Below, in pieces: positions 17,172 to 24,974 of a stretch of DNA of 64,000 nucleotides. The stretch lies in assembly GCA_022826945.1 (NCBI GenBank), contig JAJDTY010000078.1, positions 94,611 to 158,610 of the forward strand, given 5' to 3'. Under the pieces are notes generated by a model. The model was not told the DNA's origin and ran no database searches. It was given only the letters and a program-made list of their open reading frames with translations. Position numbers and translations under genes: made by a program. This DNA is from Candidatus Binatia bacterium (GTDB taxonomy: Bacteria > Desulfobacterota > Binatia > Bin18). How positions within the stretch are numbered: the first letter of the stretch is position 1; each line of letters opens with the position of its first letter.

Positions 17172-18134
17172 TTAATTCCTTAATGGAGAAAACCGGACTC
17201 TGAAGTGCGCTGGGTCTTGGCCTACGTGCTCAATGATGGTCCGACAAGCGTTGGTGTTAGCTACGGGTGCGGTGAACCTATGAACATATAATAACCCTAT
17301 TTGGTGAGGAGTAGGCGTATAAAATTTGCTCCCGTCCTCATGAACAGGTTCGGTATGTACGATGTACTTTTTGCTTCTCGTTGTCTTCCGAATAGGGCAG
17401 TGGCTTTTCGTGAGATGATTGTTGTCTATGAGCCAAGTCGCGACTTTGGCTAATAGCGATCTCCACGTTGTAACCGAAACGCCCGAATTGTCGGGGAACT
17501 GAATTTCTACCGGAGAACGAGCGCCTCTTTGGGGGCTCAACTTCGATAGTAGCTGCCATCCATCCGGGCTTGGACGAGTCGGCTGAGGAGTTGGAGGCTC
17601 CTGCGAGTCAGGCTGGTTGTGAGACGGTCCAACAATCGGAGTTTGTCCAGGAGCAACGTGGCCCGACTCTCTAAGTTCCCACAACGTCAACGCCTTCAGG
17701 CACGTCTCAGCAGCCGACCCGCTCTTCAAATCGAACTCGACTATTCGCTTCTCGGCTGTGCGGACAGGTTTGAAGGTTTCATAGATTTCCCAACGCGCGC
17801 CATCGCTGACCGAGAAGTATTTGGTCCCCTGACCGTTGGCGTAAGTGAGCCCTTGAGCGAGAACCCTATCTTGCAGAAGCGTCCCCAGTTTCTTAGCTTC
17901 TACCATCATGATGGGTTTGCCATTACTGAGAAGGGCGTAATCTGGCCGTCCGTCATCTGTTTTGTACTCAGGTATTACCAAGTCGGGATTTTCAGTGTCC
18001 CACCCCAACTCCCGCAACAGGGGGTCAATCAGCGTGTAGCGGGTCAACGTCTCGCTCTGGCGAAGGGCGGGACCATGAGCATCAATCCGCTCGCGAAGCT
18101 TTCCCACCAGGGTCAGCAGACTTTCCAATGGCAT
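17172..18134 (-). CDS. Orphan HsdR_N-like PD-(D/E)xK nuclease protein
   Basis: A 320-residue protein. Residues 1 to about 150 match the type I restriction endonuclease R-subunit N-terminal domain: QSETLTRYTLIDPLLRELGWD, then DGRPDYALLSNGKPIMMVEAKK, which carries the D...ExK nuclease residues. A proline- and glutamine-rich linker follows (about residues 165-195), then a 120-residue C-terminal domain I do not recognise (VEIQFPDNSGVSVTTWRSLL). No helicase or methyltransferase gene is adjacent, so it is not a standard type I subunit. An AGGAGG ribosome site supports the start. Stand-alone HsdR_N proteins may serve in DNA processing or defence. Confidence 0.85.
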   Translation of the reverse strand: MPLESLLTLVGKLRERIDAHGPALRQSETLTRYTLIDPLLRELGWDTENPDLVIPEYKTDDGRPDYALLSNGKPIMMVEAKKLGTLLQDRVLAQGLTYANGQGTKYFSVSDGARWEIYETFKPVRTAEKRIVEFDLKSGSAAETCLKALTLWELRESGHVAPGQTPIVGPSHNQPDSQEPPTPQPTRPSPDGWQLLSKLSPQRGARSPVEIQFPDNSGVSVTTWRSLLAKVATWLIDNNHLTKSHCPIRKTTRSKKYIVHTEPVHEDGSKFYTPTPHQIGLLYVHRFTAPVANTNACRTIIEHVGQDPAHFRVRFSPLRN

Positions 18135-18165
18135 ATCTATCCTCCTGCGTTTACTTCCTATCCCC

Positions 18166-19233
18166 TCACTTCGCCGACTTTTTCCAGATGTCGCGGGCTT
18201 GCATCAGGGCAATCTGTTGGTCAATGACCTCCTCTTTGTACTGCGCGTGGTTGCCGGGGATTTTGTCGATATAGCGGTTCTTGGGATAGATAGGCTTCTC
18301 GTAAATGAGCTGCGCCATTTCTGCCCGCACGTCCTTCATCCAGTTCGTGACCTGGGCGTTGGCCCGGTGGTGGCGTAAGGCTTCGATGTCGATTACGCCC
18401 CTGACATAGGTTGACCCGTTGGTGTCGCGCTGCTTGCCGACTATCGTCCCTTTGTAATCCACGACCATGGACTGACCGCTGCCGGCGTCAATCGGCGTCT
18501 CGCTGTCCGGGTAGAGGTGATAGCCGCCGATGTTGGGGGCAACAATATACATGTTATTTTCCAGCGCCCGGGCGCGATTGGATATCTCAAAGATATCGTT
18601 CTGGGTGAACGGGCCGGGCAGGGAAGCGCGGTAGACGACCTCCGCGCCGTTCATCGCCAGCCCCCGGCCGTTCTCCGGGTAGTTGCCCTCCATGGCCATC
18701 ATGATGCCGAGACGGCCAATCTCGGTGTCGGCCACCGGCCAAAAGGCCTCCAGGCTGCGCCCATATTTTTCAATCCACCAATCAAAAAGATCGTGGGGCG
18801 ACACCGAACGCTCACACGGCAACAGGGCGGAGATTTTATAGTGTCTGAGAATGAGTTGACCGTCCGGGTCGAGAATAAAGCCGACGTTAAAGAACAGGTT
18901 GGGCCAGTCTTCATGACGCGCCTTGGCCTGGGCCATGATGAAGACTCCGTACTCACGCGCGAGTTCGCCAAGTTGGTCGGTCTCCGGGCCTGGGATATCA
19001 ATCGCGCACGTCTGTGCAAACTCGGTGTGATCGACGTCCAGGACTTCGTCGTTAAAGCCTTGTAAAGCGCCCTCCGGGATGGCGAGCAGGCGGACCGGAA
19101 TATCAAGATTGGAGAGCCAGAAAGCGGCTTTGGTCAGACTGCGGATATGCTCGATATTCTTCTGCATATCCGCCCGTGTGCGGATTCCCCAAAACGTCGG
19201 GACTAAACCAACGGCATTATACGGTTCGATCAT
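18166..19233 (-). CDS. Nitrilase-superfamily protein lacking the catalytic cysteine
   Basis: A 355-residue protein aligning with aliphatic amidase and nitrilase-fold enzymes along its length: Glu54 in LAIPEGALQGF, Lys133 in RHYKISALLP, and the nucleophile region. Where aliphatic amidases read CDDGNYPE this protein reads AMEGNYPE, so the nucleophile Cys is Ala180 (GCC at 18696-18694 on the minus strand). The rest of that block (GNYPENGRGLAMNGAEVVYRAS, broken here only by identity) is well conserved, so a sequencing slip is unlikely. It cannot use normal nitrilase chemistry and may be a binding protein or pseudoenzyme. An AAGGAGAACACGT ribosome site precedes the ATG. Possibly operonic with the downstream-encoded partner genes on the minus strand. 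Confidence 0.85.
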   Translation of the reverse strand: MIEPYNAVGLVPTFWGIRTRADMQKNIEHIRSLTKAAFWLSNLDIPVRLLAIPEGALQGFNDEVLDVDHTEFAQTCAIDIPGPETDQLGELAREYGVFIMAQAKARHEDWPNLFFNVGFILDPDGQLILRHYKISALLPCERSVSPHDLFDWWIEKYGRSLEAFWPVADTEIGRLGIMMAMEGNYPENGRGLAMNGAEVVYRASLPGPFTQNDIFEISNRARALENNMYIVAPNIGGYHLYPDSETPIDAGSGQSMVVDYKGTIVGKQRDTNGSTYVRGVIDIEALRHHRANAQVTNWMKDVRAEMAQLIYEKPIYPKNRYIDKIPGNHAQYKEEVIDQQIALMQARDIWKKSAK

Positions 19234-19250
19234 ACGTGTTCTCCTTCTGT

Positions 19251-20381
19251 TCAGAGCGGTATCCCGAAGAGCTGCGCCGCGTTACCGACCACCATCCGAT
19301 ACACTTCGTCGTCCGGGACGCCGACAAAATCCTTGGCAATCTGCTGCTGTGACTTGGGAAAGGTACCCTCGGTGTGGGGATAGTCGGCCCCCCACATGAG
19401 GCGCTCCACGCCAATGAGTTCGCGGGTCAGAATCCCGGCCCGGTCATCTTCGAACGTGGCCCAGAACTGGCGCTTGAAATACGTGCTGGGCGGCTCATTG
19501 AGTTGCGGTTGCATCCAGTGGCGATGGTCTTCCCACCAGTGATCCATCAGGCGCAGCAGACAGGCAATCCAACCGATCCCGCCCTCGGAGATGATAAACT
19601 TCAGCTTGGGATACCGCTGGGGCGCGCCGCTCCAAATCAACTCGGTCATCGCGTTCATGGGTTGGAAAGCCTTTTCATCCATAAACGCCATACCAGGGCC
19701 GACCCGACGAGCTTTCTCGTGGGTTGAGGCACCGATATCGGCGGCGGTCCCTGAGTGGGCGACCGCTGGCAGCCCGATCTCTTCCAAGCGTGCCCACAAC
19801 GGCTCATAGTCGGGATGAATATATGGTCGGGCCGGGACGGCTGCCGGGATCATGACCGCCTTGAGGCCTATCTTGGCGGCTCGTTCGGCTTCCTCGGCAG
19901 CCCATTCGAGCGGGCCCTGCATGGGTAAGATAGCAGCGCCAAGCAAACGATTCGGCGCGTAGGCGCAGAACTCGCTCAGCCAGTCGTTATACACCTGGAC
20001 GGCCGCGCGTTGATACTCGGCATCGGCAATACGGTAGAACATGAGGCTCCACTGGCCGGGGTAGATCACCTCGGCCCGCAGGTTGTCGAGCGCCTGGTCT
20101 TTGAGCCGTTCCTGCGGGTCCCACGCGCCCGGACGAGTGTCCGCGTGACGCGCCACCGGCGACTCGACTTTGCCGGCAATCTTGCTTTCTAGGGCCGCGC
20201 CATCGAGGCCGACCGCCACTGGGTCGAGCCCGTCAATCACATAGAAATCGACCGACTTGCGGGTCTCGATGTGTGGCGCCCGGTCTCGAAAACGCCGGTC
20301 CATGCGTGTCGTCCATAAATCGGCCGGCTCAACGACATGGCCGTCGGCTGAGACATAGCCGCCAGTCAGGCGGGCTGGCAT
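19251..20381 (-). CDS. Amidohydrolase family protein (ACMSD-like)
   Basis: A 376-residue amidohydrolase-2 protein of the ACMSD/gamma-resorcylate decarboxylase type. It starts MPARLTGGYVSADGHVVEPADLWTTRM; the C-terminal metal-site region GVERLMWGADYPHTEGTFP is typical. The first motif is D-x-H (SADGHV), as in many members of this branch, and a histidine occurs in LPAVAHSGT. The frame is open from a TTG at 20402, but AGAGGAGGACTCCC is a strong ribosome site for the ATG at 20381. It lies 18 bp upstream of the Cys-less nitrilase gene and after an LLM gene. Decarboxylase or hydrolase; substrate unknown. Confidence 0.9.
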   Translation of the reverse strand: MPARLTGGYVSADGHVVEPADLWTTRMDRRFRDRAPHIETRKSVDFYVIDGLDPVAVGLDGAALESKIAGKVESPVARHADTRPGAWDPQERLKDQALDNLRAEVIYPGQWSLMFYRIADAEYQRAAVQVYNDWLSEFCAYAPNRLLGAAILPMQGPLEWAAEEAERAAKIGLKAVMIPAAVPARPYIHPDYEPLWARLEEIGLPAVAHSGTAADIGASTHEKARRVGPGMAFMDEKAFQPMNAMTELIWSGAPQRYPKLKFIISEGGIGWIACLLRLMDHWWEDHRHWMQPQLNEPPSTYFKRQFWATFEDDRAGILTRELIGVERLMWGADYPHTEGTFPKSQQQIAKDFVGVPDDEVYRMVVGNAAQLFGIPL

Positions 20382-20402
20382 GGGAGTCCTCCTCTTGTTC
20401 AA

Positions 20403-21383
20403 TTACCGATGCGCTTCGTCCAACAATGGCTTAAAAAAGTCGGGTTGGGCGATCCAGTCGTCTTCACTTGTCATTTCTTGGAAGAAGCTCGTGTCAATAA
20501 CGACTTCATCGATGCCGGCTTCCTTACACTCTTTGAGCTGTGGCAGCATCTCGTCAGGCGTGCCGATCCAGTTTGGCTGCATGAGTTGGTCACCGATTTT
20601 CTCAATACTGGGTAAGGCAGGGGCGGCAAACACACGATGGACGAGGTGAAGCGGACCGCGGCCAAACTCCTCTTTTGCCATCTGGTTAATATGTTGCATA
20701 CGCGTGATCGCAAGCTCGACGGTATGACCAGCCGGATGCCAGGCATCACACAACTCAGCCACCCGTGATAAGCCTGCGTCGCTCAAAAAGCCACCAAGAA
20801 TCGGTACGGCCGGATTGCCGTGGGCGTCACGTTGCGTCGGCTTGGGTGAGGTTGATCCCCGTGGAATAGTGTAGAACGGACCGTCATACTGGGTTGGATT
20901 CGTCTGCCACGCCGCGCGTAAGGCGCGAATAAAGTCGCTACAACGGGCGCCCAGTTTCTCAAATGGCGTCTCCATCTGTGCGTATTCTTCGCGTGACCAG
21001 CCTAGACCAATACCAAGATCGAACCGTCCGCCCGAGAGTAGGTCAATCGTTGCGATTTGTTTGGCGAGCGCCACGGGCCGATGATAGCCAAAGACCAGAA
21101 CGGAAGTCCCGACGCGGATATGCTGGGTTATCCCAGCGACATAGGCGAGTGATTCCAAAGGCGCTAGCAAGCTTTCGTACGCCTCGGGCCATTGCACGAG
21201 TGTGTCTGGCCCAAGGACAGCTTGGTGTATGGGATGGCTCTGGGTAGGGTGTTCTGGATACAACAAGTGATCCTGGACCCACAGCGAGTCATAGCCCAAC
21301 TGGTCGGCACGGACTGCGAATTCATGGACGGCCCGCCGGCTGGCGAACGTCGTGAGCTGTGGCATGTTGAATCCGATTTTCAT
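20403..21383 (-). CDS. LLM-class flavin-dependent oxidoreductase
   Basis: A 326-residue luciferase-like monooxygenase: MKIGFNMPQLTTFAS, YDSLWVQDHLLYPEH, HIRVGTSVLVFGYHRPVALAKQIATIDLLS and RFDLGIGLGWSREEYAQM. The last block is the strongly conserved F420/FMN-site segment of LLM enzymes in the F420-dependent group. AAGGAGATCACG precedes the ATG. The stop lies within 22 bp of the next minus-strand gene, an ACMSD-like amidohydrolase. Ring-opening monooxygenase plus amidohydrolase would be a plausible degradative pair, but this is inference. Confidence 0.9.
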   Translation of the reverse strand: MKIGFNMPQLTTFASRRAVHEFAVRADQLGYDSLWVQDHLLYPEHPTQSHPIHQAVLGPDTLVQWPEAYESLLAPLESLAYVAGITQHIRVGTSVLVFGYHRPVALAKQIATIDLLSGGRFDLGIGLGWSREEYAQMETPFEKLGARCSDFIRALRAAWQTNPTQYDGPFYTIPRGSTSPKPTQRDAHGNPAVPILGGFLSDAGLSRVAELCDAWHPAGHTVELAITRMQHINQMAKEEFGRGPLHLVHRVFAAPALPSIEKIGDQLMQPNWIGTPDEMLPQLKECKEAGIDEVVIDTSFFQEMTSEDDWIAQPDFFKPLLDEAHR

Positions 21384-21504
21384 CGTGATCTCCTTTACAT
21401 TGGGCCGTAAAACTCTGTCAGTAACCAAACTTGCTATGTTTGGTTGAGATGAAGTCGTTATATAGCAACAGGCTGTGCAGGATTTGAGGCCGCTGAGCGA
21501 ACCC

Positions 21505-22608
21505 CTAATTCCCCCCAACCTTCCGGTTGGTGGCGAACCCGGCTTGCGCACCAAGTACTTTCATGGGTTGCTGTAAACTCTCCTGCCACAACAGCGACTC
21601 CATGGCGATATTGAGGGGCTGGTCTTGAATCGTCAGTTCGTACACCGGCTCATCATACGATGCATGGTTGTGAACACCCCAACCCGGTGCTGACAGCATC
21701 AGGTCGCCCGCTTTCCACTCGTAGATTTTCCCCTCGACTGTGCTGCGTCCACTACCGGCAAAATAATAGTTGATTGCCGCCGACGTATGGCGGTGTGGAC
21801 GGTCAACTATGCGAGGCGGTCGTACCGTCATGGTCGCAAAGAAATTCTGGGTGGTGCCGTTTGTTCTGCCGGTGGCTGGATTGTACAGCAGATACAACCG
21901 TCGTCCGACGTAGTCCTTGCCCAGCGCGGCCAGTTTATCGAGTTCCGCCTTGACACGCGGCCAGGGCCAGTGCAGTGGGGCGGACGCTACTGCTGTCGGA
22001 TTAATAAGGCGCTCATAGGGCATTAAGAACGCGCCGCCCTCGTTTAATCGGAAGGTGCCAAAGGGACTTTCGCCTTCACCCCGTGCGTTTGCCTCTGCTT
22101 CCGGCGCTCTCTCAGGCCCTTCTGTCAGCGGTGGGTCGTCATCCACAATATGCACGTTCATCTTTTCGAGCAGAGCGGCGTTACTATACGTGAGTCGCAC
22201 TTGCAGCTCATCGCCGTCATTCCTGTACCAATATGGAGCCATTGATGGAGTATTCCACACATCATACTGCCCGAAGTCGATACGCATGCCGTGCACCATA
22301 ACGGAGCCCGCACCACGGATGCAAAAATCCACCTGGGTGGAGTTATGGCGAATCGGCTGGGTCTGCTCGCCTGGCCGCAGTACGTTCAGCGTCACGCGGA
22401 TGCCAGGCGCAAGCCCGAGACCTGGTTCACGAGCGTTTGGATGGACGATCTGGGAGGCACGCCGGCCATTCGCCGGAGTGGGGCCATCTGCGAGGCGGGC
22501 GACTTCGGCCTCAATGTCTTCCTTGGAAATGAGGACGGACGGCCAGAGGTTCAGCTTTGGTGCTGACGCGCCCGAGCAATCGACAAATTTCCCATTCTGC
22601 GTGTCCAT
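21505..22608 (-). CDS. Bicupin protein, gentisate dioxygenase-like
   Basis: A 367-residue two-cupin protein. The first cupin includes RHNSTQVDFCIRGAG and GQYDVWNTPSMAPYWYRND; the second has DRPHRHTSAAINYYFAG and APGWGVHNHASYDE with a fuller histidine set. The layout resembles gentisate 1,2-dioxygenase and related ring-cleavage bicupins, where only one of the two cupins binds iron. Here the C-terminal cupin looks metal-competent. The ATG at 22608 (MDTQNGKF) is preceded by AAGAGGGCC. The gene follows a second, small cupin gene by 10 bp, which suggests a shared transcript for an aromatic or enol substrate. Confidence 0.85.
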   Translation of the reverse strand: MDTQNGKFVDCSGASAPKLNLWPSVLISKEDIEAEVARLADGPTPANGRRASQIVHPNAREPGLGLAPGIRVTLNVLRPGEQTQPIRHNSTQVDFCIRGAGSVMVHGMRIDFGQYDVWNTPSMAPYWYRNDGDELQVRLTYSNAALLEKMNVHIVDDDPPLTEGPERAPEAEANARGEGESPFGTFRLNEGGAFLMPYERLINPTAVASAPLHWPWPRVKAELDKLAALGKDYVGRRLYLLYNPATGRTNGTTQNFFATMTVRPPRIVDRPHRHTSAAINYYFAGSGRSTVEGKIYEWKAGDLMLSAPGWGVHNHASYDEPVYELTIQDQPLNIAMESLLWQESLQQPMKVLGAQAGFATNRKVGGN

Positions 22609-22618
22609 ATTGGCCCTC

Positions 22619-22993
22619 TTAGTCCTGTTCACTCCTGATTGCAGCCGCAATCTCTGGCCAGCGAACGCCTGTTGGAGGTGTAGCCCCACACTGACCACAC
22701 ACCCGCTTTGCGTTGTTCGGGTTAAACATCTGGCAGGCGCACCAACATCCCTCCCGAGGCAGTTCCTGCGCTGTATCACACTCTTCACGCCACACCTCAA
22801 CGCCGCGGTCAGAACCGTACCAGGCAATACCCTCCAGTCCCGACTGCGTGGCTTTATAGCGCAGTTGAACTGATTCCGTGTGGGGCATGAGGCGATGTGG
22901 GGTGCCGGCTGGCACGTACACAAAATCGCTCGGTTCCAGGATATGGGACACGACTGAGGTCGCTTTGAATTCAACACTCGCCTGACCAGACAT
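22619..22993 (-). CDS. Small cupin with C-terminal zinc-ribbon-like tail, start uncertain
   Basis: A protein of at least 124 residues. The middle reads as a cupin (EPSDFVYVPAGTPHRLMPH), and the tail CWCACQMFNPNNAKRVCGQCG has the cysteine spacing of a rubredoxin-like or zinc ribbon. The only ATG is at 22993, yet protein-like sequence (FYLICEHDTVLSQ) continues upstream in frame to a TAG at 23149-23147 without any ATG, GTG or TTG. Either the gene has lost its start and some N-terminal sequence, or a rare CTG is used. It precedes the bicupin gene by 10 bp and is divergent from a CocE-like hydrolase gene. Confidence 0.65.
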   Translation of the reverse strand: MSGQASVEFKATSVVSHILEPSDFVYVPAGTPHRLMPHTESVQLRYKATQSGLEGIAWYGSDRGVEVWREECDTAQELPREGCWCACQMFNPNNAKRVCGQCGATPPTGVRWPEIAAAIRSEQD

Positions 22994-23213
22994 CTGGGAC
23001 AGGACGGTATCATGCTCACAGATCAGATAGAAAGTGGGAAAAACGACTTGCCCATCACAGGCTCGCCGGAGCGGGCTAAGGACCCGTCGCTTTTCTCTAT
23101 TGCTCGCAGGACGAGTGCTCGCCTTGACATTCGAGCCGCTGGTCGGCTAGGTGCCGAGTCGTATCCGAGACAATTTGCAAGCGCGGCGAGGATGACCGGT
23201 CGGGAGCAACGTT

Positions 23214-24974
23214 ATGGGAGAATCAAGTCTCAGCATTGAAAAAGACGTGCCTGTACCGATGCGGGATGGGACCGTGTTACGCGCCGATGTATACCGCCCG
23301 GCTACTCCTGGGCAATATCCCGTCATCCTCCAACGTACGCCGTATAATAAGAATCTGCTCGCTGGAGCCATCCTGATGCTTGACGTCGTGCGGACGGCCA
23401 GCGAGGGGTATGCCGTGGTCATCCAAGACTCCCGCGGACGATACGCGTCCGATGGGGAGTTTTATACCTTTCGAGATGACATCCTGGACGGCTATGATTC
23501 GGTGGAGTGGTGTGCGGCCCAAGCCTGGTCTGATGGCAACGTCGGCATGTATGGGGCGTCCTATGTCGGTGCTACCCAGTGGCTCGCCGCGATCAGTACG
23601 CCGCCCCATCTCAAAGCAATCTTTCCACTGATCACCGCCTCCCACTATCACGAAGGCTGGGCGTATCAGGGTGGAGCCTTTGCCCTCGGGTTCAACGTGA
23701 GCTGGACCCTGGCCCGCCTTGCGCCGGACACGTATATGCGTCTGATACAGAAAGATGTCGCGTCTGCGGATCGGCTCGGGCAGTTGATCGGCGCGATTGA
23801 TGATCTGCCCGTGTGGTTCCAACACCTGCCACTGAAAGATTTCCCGTTCCTGAATGAGGCGGCCCCGTATTTTTATGACTGGCTTGCCCACCCTGACGAT
23901 GACGAGTACTGGGCGCGCTGGAATATTGAAGCCCGACATCACGCGGTCGGAGTGCCGGCCTGCAATGTGGGCGGCTGGTACGATATTTTTCTGGGCGGCA
24001 CGCTACGGAATTATCTCGGCATGCGTGAGCATGGGGCGACCCCGGAATCCCGGCAGGGCCAAAAACTCGTTATTGGTCCCTGGTATCATACCTTACCCCT
24101 CGGCAATGTGGTCGGAGAGGTGGATTATGGCTTTTCCAGTCATGCCCTCGTCACCGACTTGGACGGCCTCCATATCAAATGGTTCGACTACTGGCTCAAG
24201 GGAAAACAGAACGGACTCTTAGAAGAACCTCCGGTGCGCATCTTTGTCATGGGCGAGAATGTGTGGCGGATGGAGAATGAATGGCCGCTCGCTCGCACCC
24301 AATACACAAAATATTACCTGCACAGTAACGGCAACGCGAAGAGCCTGCACGGCGATGGCCGGTTGAGTCCCGAGCCGCCGCGTACCGAACCGGCGGATGT
24401 GTATGTCTCCGACCCCCGCAACCCCGTGCCGACCAGAGGCGGCGGGGTCACCGGCTGGCCGGCAGCCATGCCGGGCGGAGCATTCGATCAGCGCGCCATC
24501 GAGGAACGGCAGGATGTACTGGTCTACACCACTCCGGTCTTGGAGCAAGACGTGGAGGTGACCGGGCCTCTCACGCTTCGATTGTATGCGGCGACCAGCG
24601 CTGTGGATACGGACTTTACCGCCAAGCTGATAGACGTCCAGCTGGACGGCTACGCGCGCAATCTCACGGATGGCATTCTGCGCGGGCGTTATCGGGAATC
24701 GCGCGTAGTGGCAAAACTGCTTACGCCGGGAGAGGTGTACGAATACTCCATAGACTTATGGGCCACCAGCAATGTCTTCAAAGCCGGCCACCGCATACGG
24801 GTCGAGATTGCCAGTTCGAATTTTCCTCGCTTTGACCGCAATCCTCAGACAGGAGAGGCTGCCGCCGAGGCACGGCGGCTAGAACCAGCCTTGCAGCGCG
24901 TGTTTCACGATGAGAGCCGCCCCTCCCATATCGTATTGCCTATTATCCCACGCGGCGCAGATGCCAGTCGGTAG
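23214..24974 (+). CDS. CocE/NonD family hydrolase
   Basis: A 586-residue X-Pro dipeptidyl-peptidase (S15)-type acyl hydrolase. The N-terminal alpha/beta domain holds VPMRDGTVLRADVYRP, VVIQDSRGRYASDGEF and the nucleophile elbow YGASYVGATQ (Ser116). A helical lid follows, then a jelly-roll C-terminal domain from about residue 400 (TGPLTLRLYAATSAVDTDFTAKLIDV and AGHRIRVEIASSNFPRFDRN). Family members cleave acyl esters and amides such as cocaine, glutaryl-7-ACA or peptides. The start is weakly supported by GGGAGCAACGTT. The 3' end overlaps the convergent amidase gene by 32 bp. Confidence 0.92.
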   Translation: MGESSLSIEKDVPVPMRDGTVLRADVYRPATPGQYPVILQRTPYNKNLLAGAILMLDVVRTASEGYAVVIQDSRGRYASDGEFYTFRDDILDGYDSVEWCAAQAWSDGNVGMYGASYVGATQWLAAISTPPHLKAIFPLITASHYHEGWAYQGGAFALGFNVSWTLARLAPDTYMRLIQKDVASADRLGQLIGAIDDLPVWFQHLPLKDFPFLNEAAPYFYDWLAHPDDDEYWARWNIEARHHAVGVPACNVGGWYDIFLGGTLRNYLGMREHGATPESRQGQKLVIGPWYHTLPLGNVVGEVDYGFSSHALVTDLDGLHIKWFDYWLKGKQNGLLEEPPVRIFVMGENVWRMENEWPLARTQYTKYYLHSNGNAKSLHGDGRLSPEPPRTEPADVYVSDPRNPVPTRGGGVTGWPAAMPGGAFDQRAIEERQDVLVYTTPVLEQDVEVTGPLTLRLYAATSAVDTDFTAKLIDVQLDGYARNLTDGILRGRYRESRVVAKLLTPGEVYEYSIDLWATSNVFKAGHRIRVEIASSNFPRFDRNPQTGEAAAEARRLEPALQRVFHDESRPSHIVLPIIPRGADASR

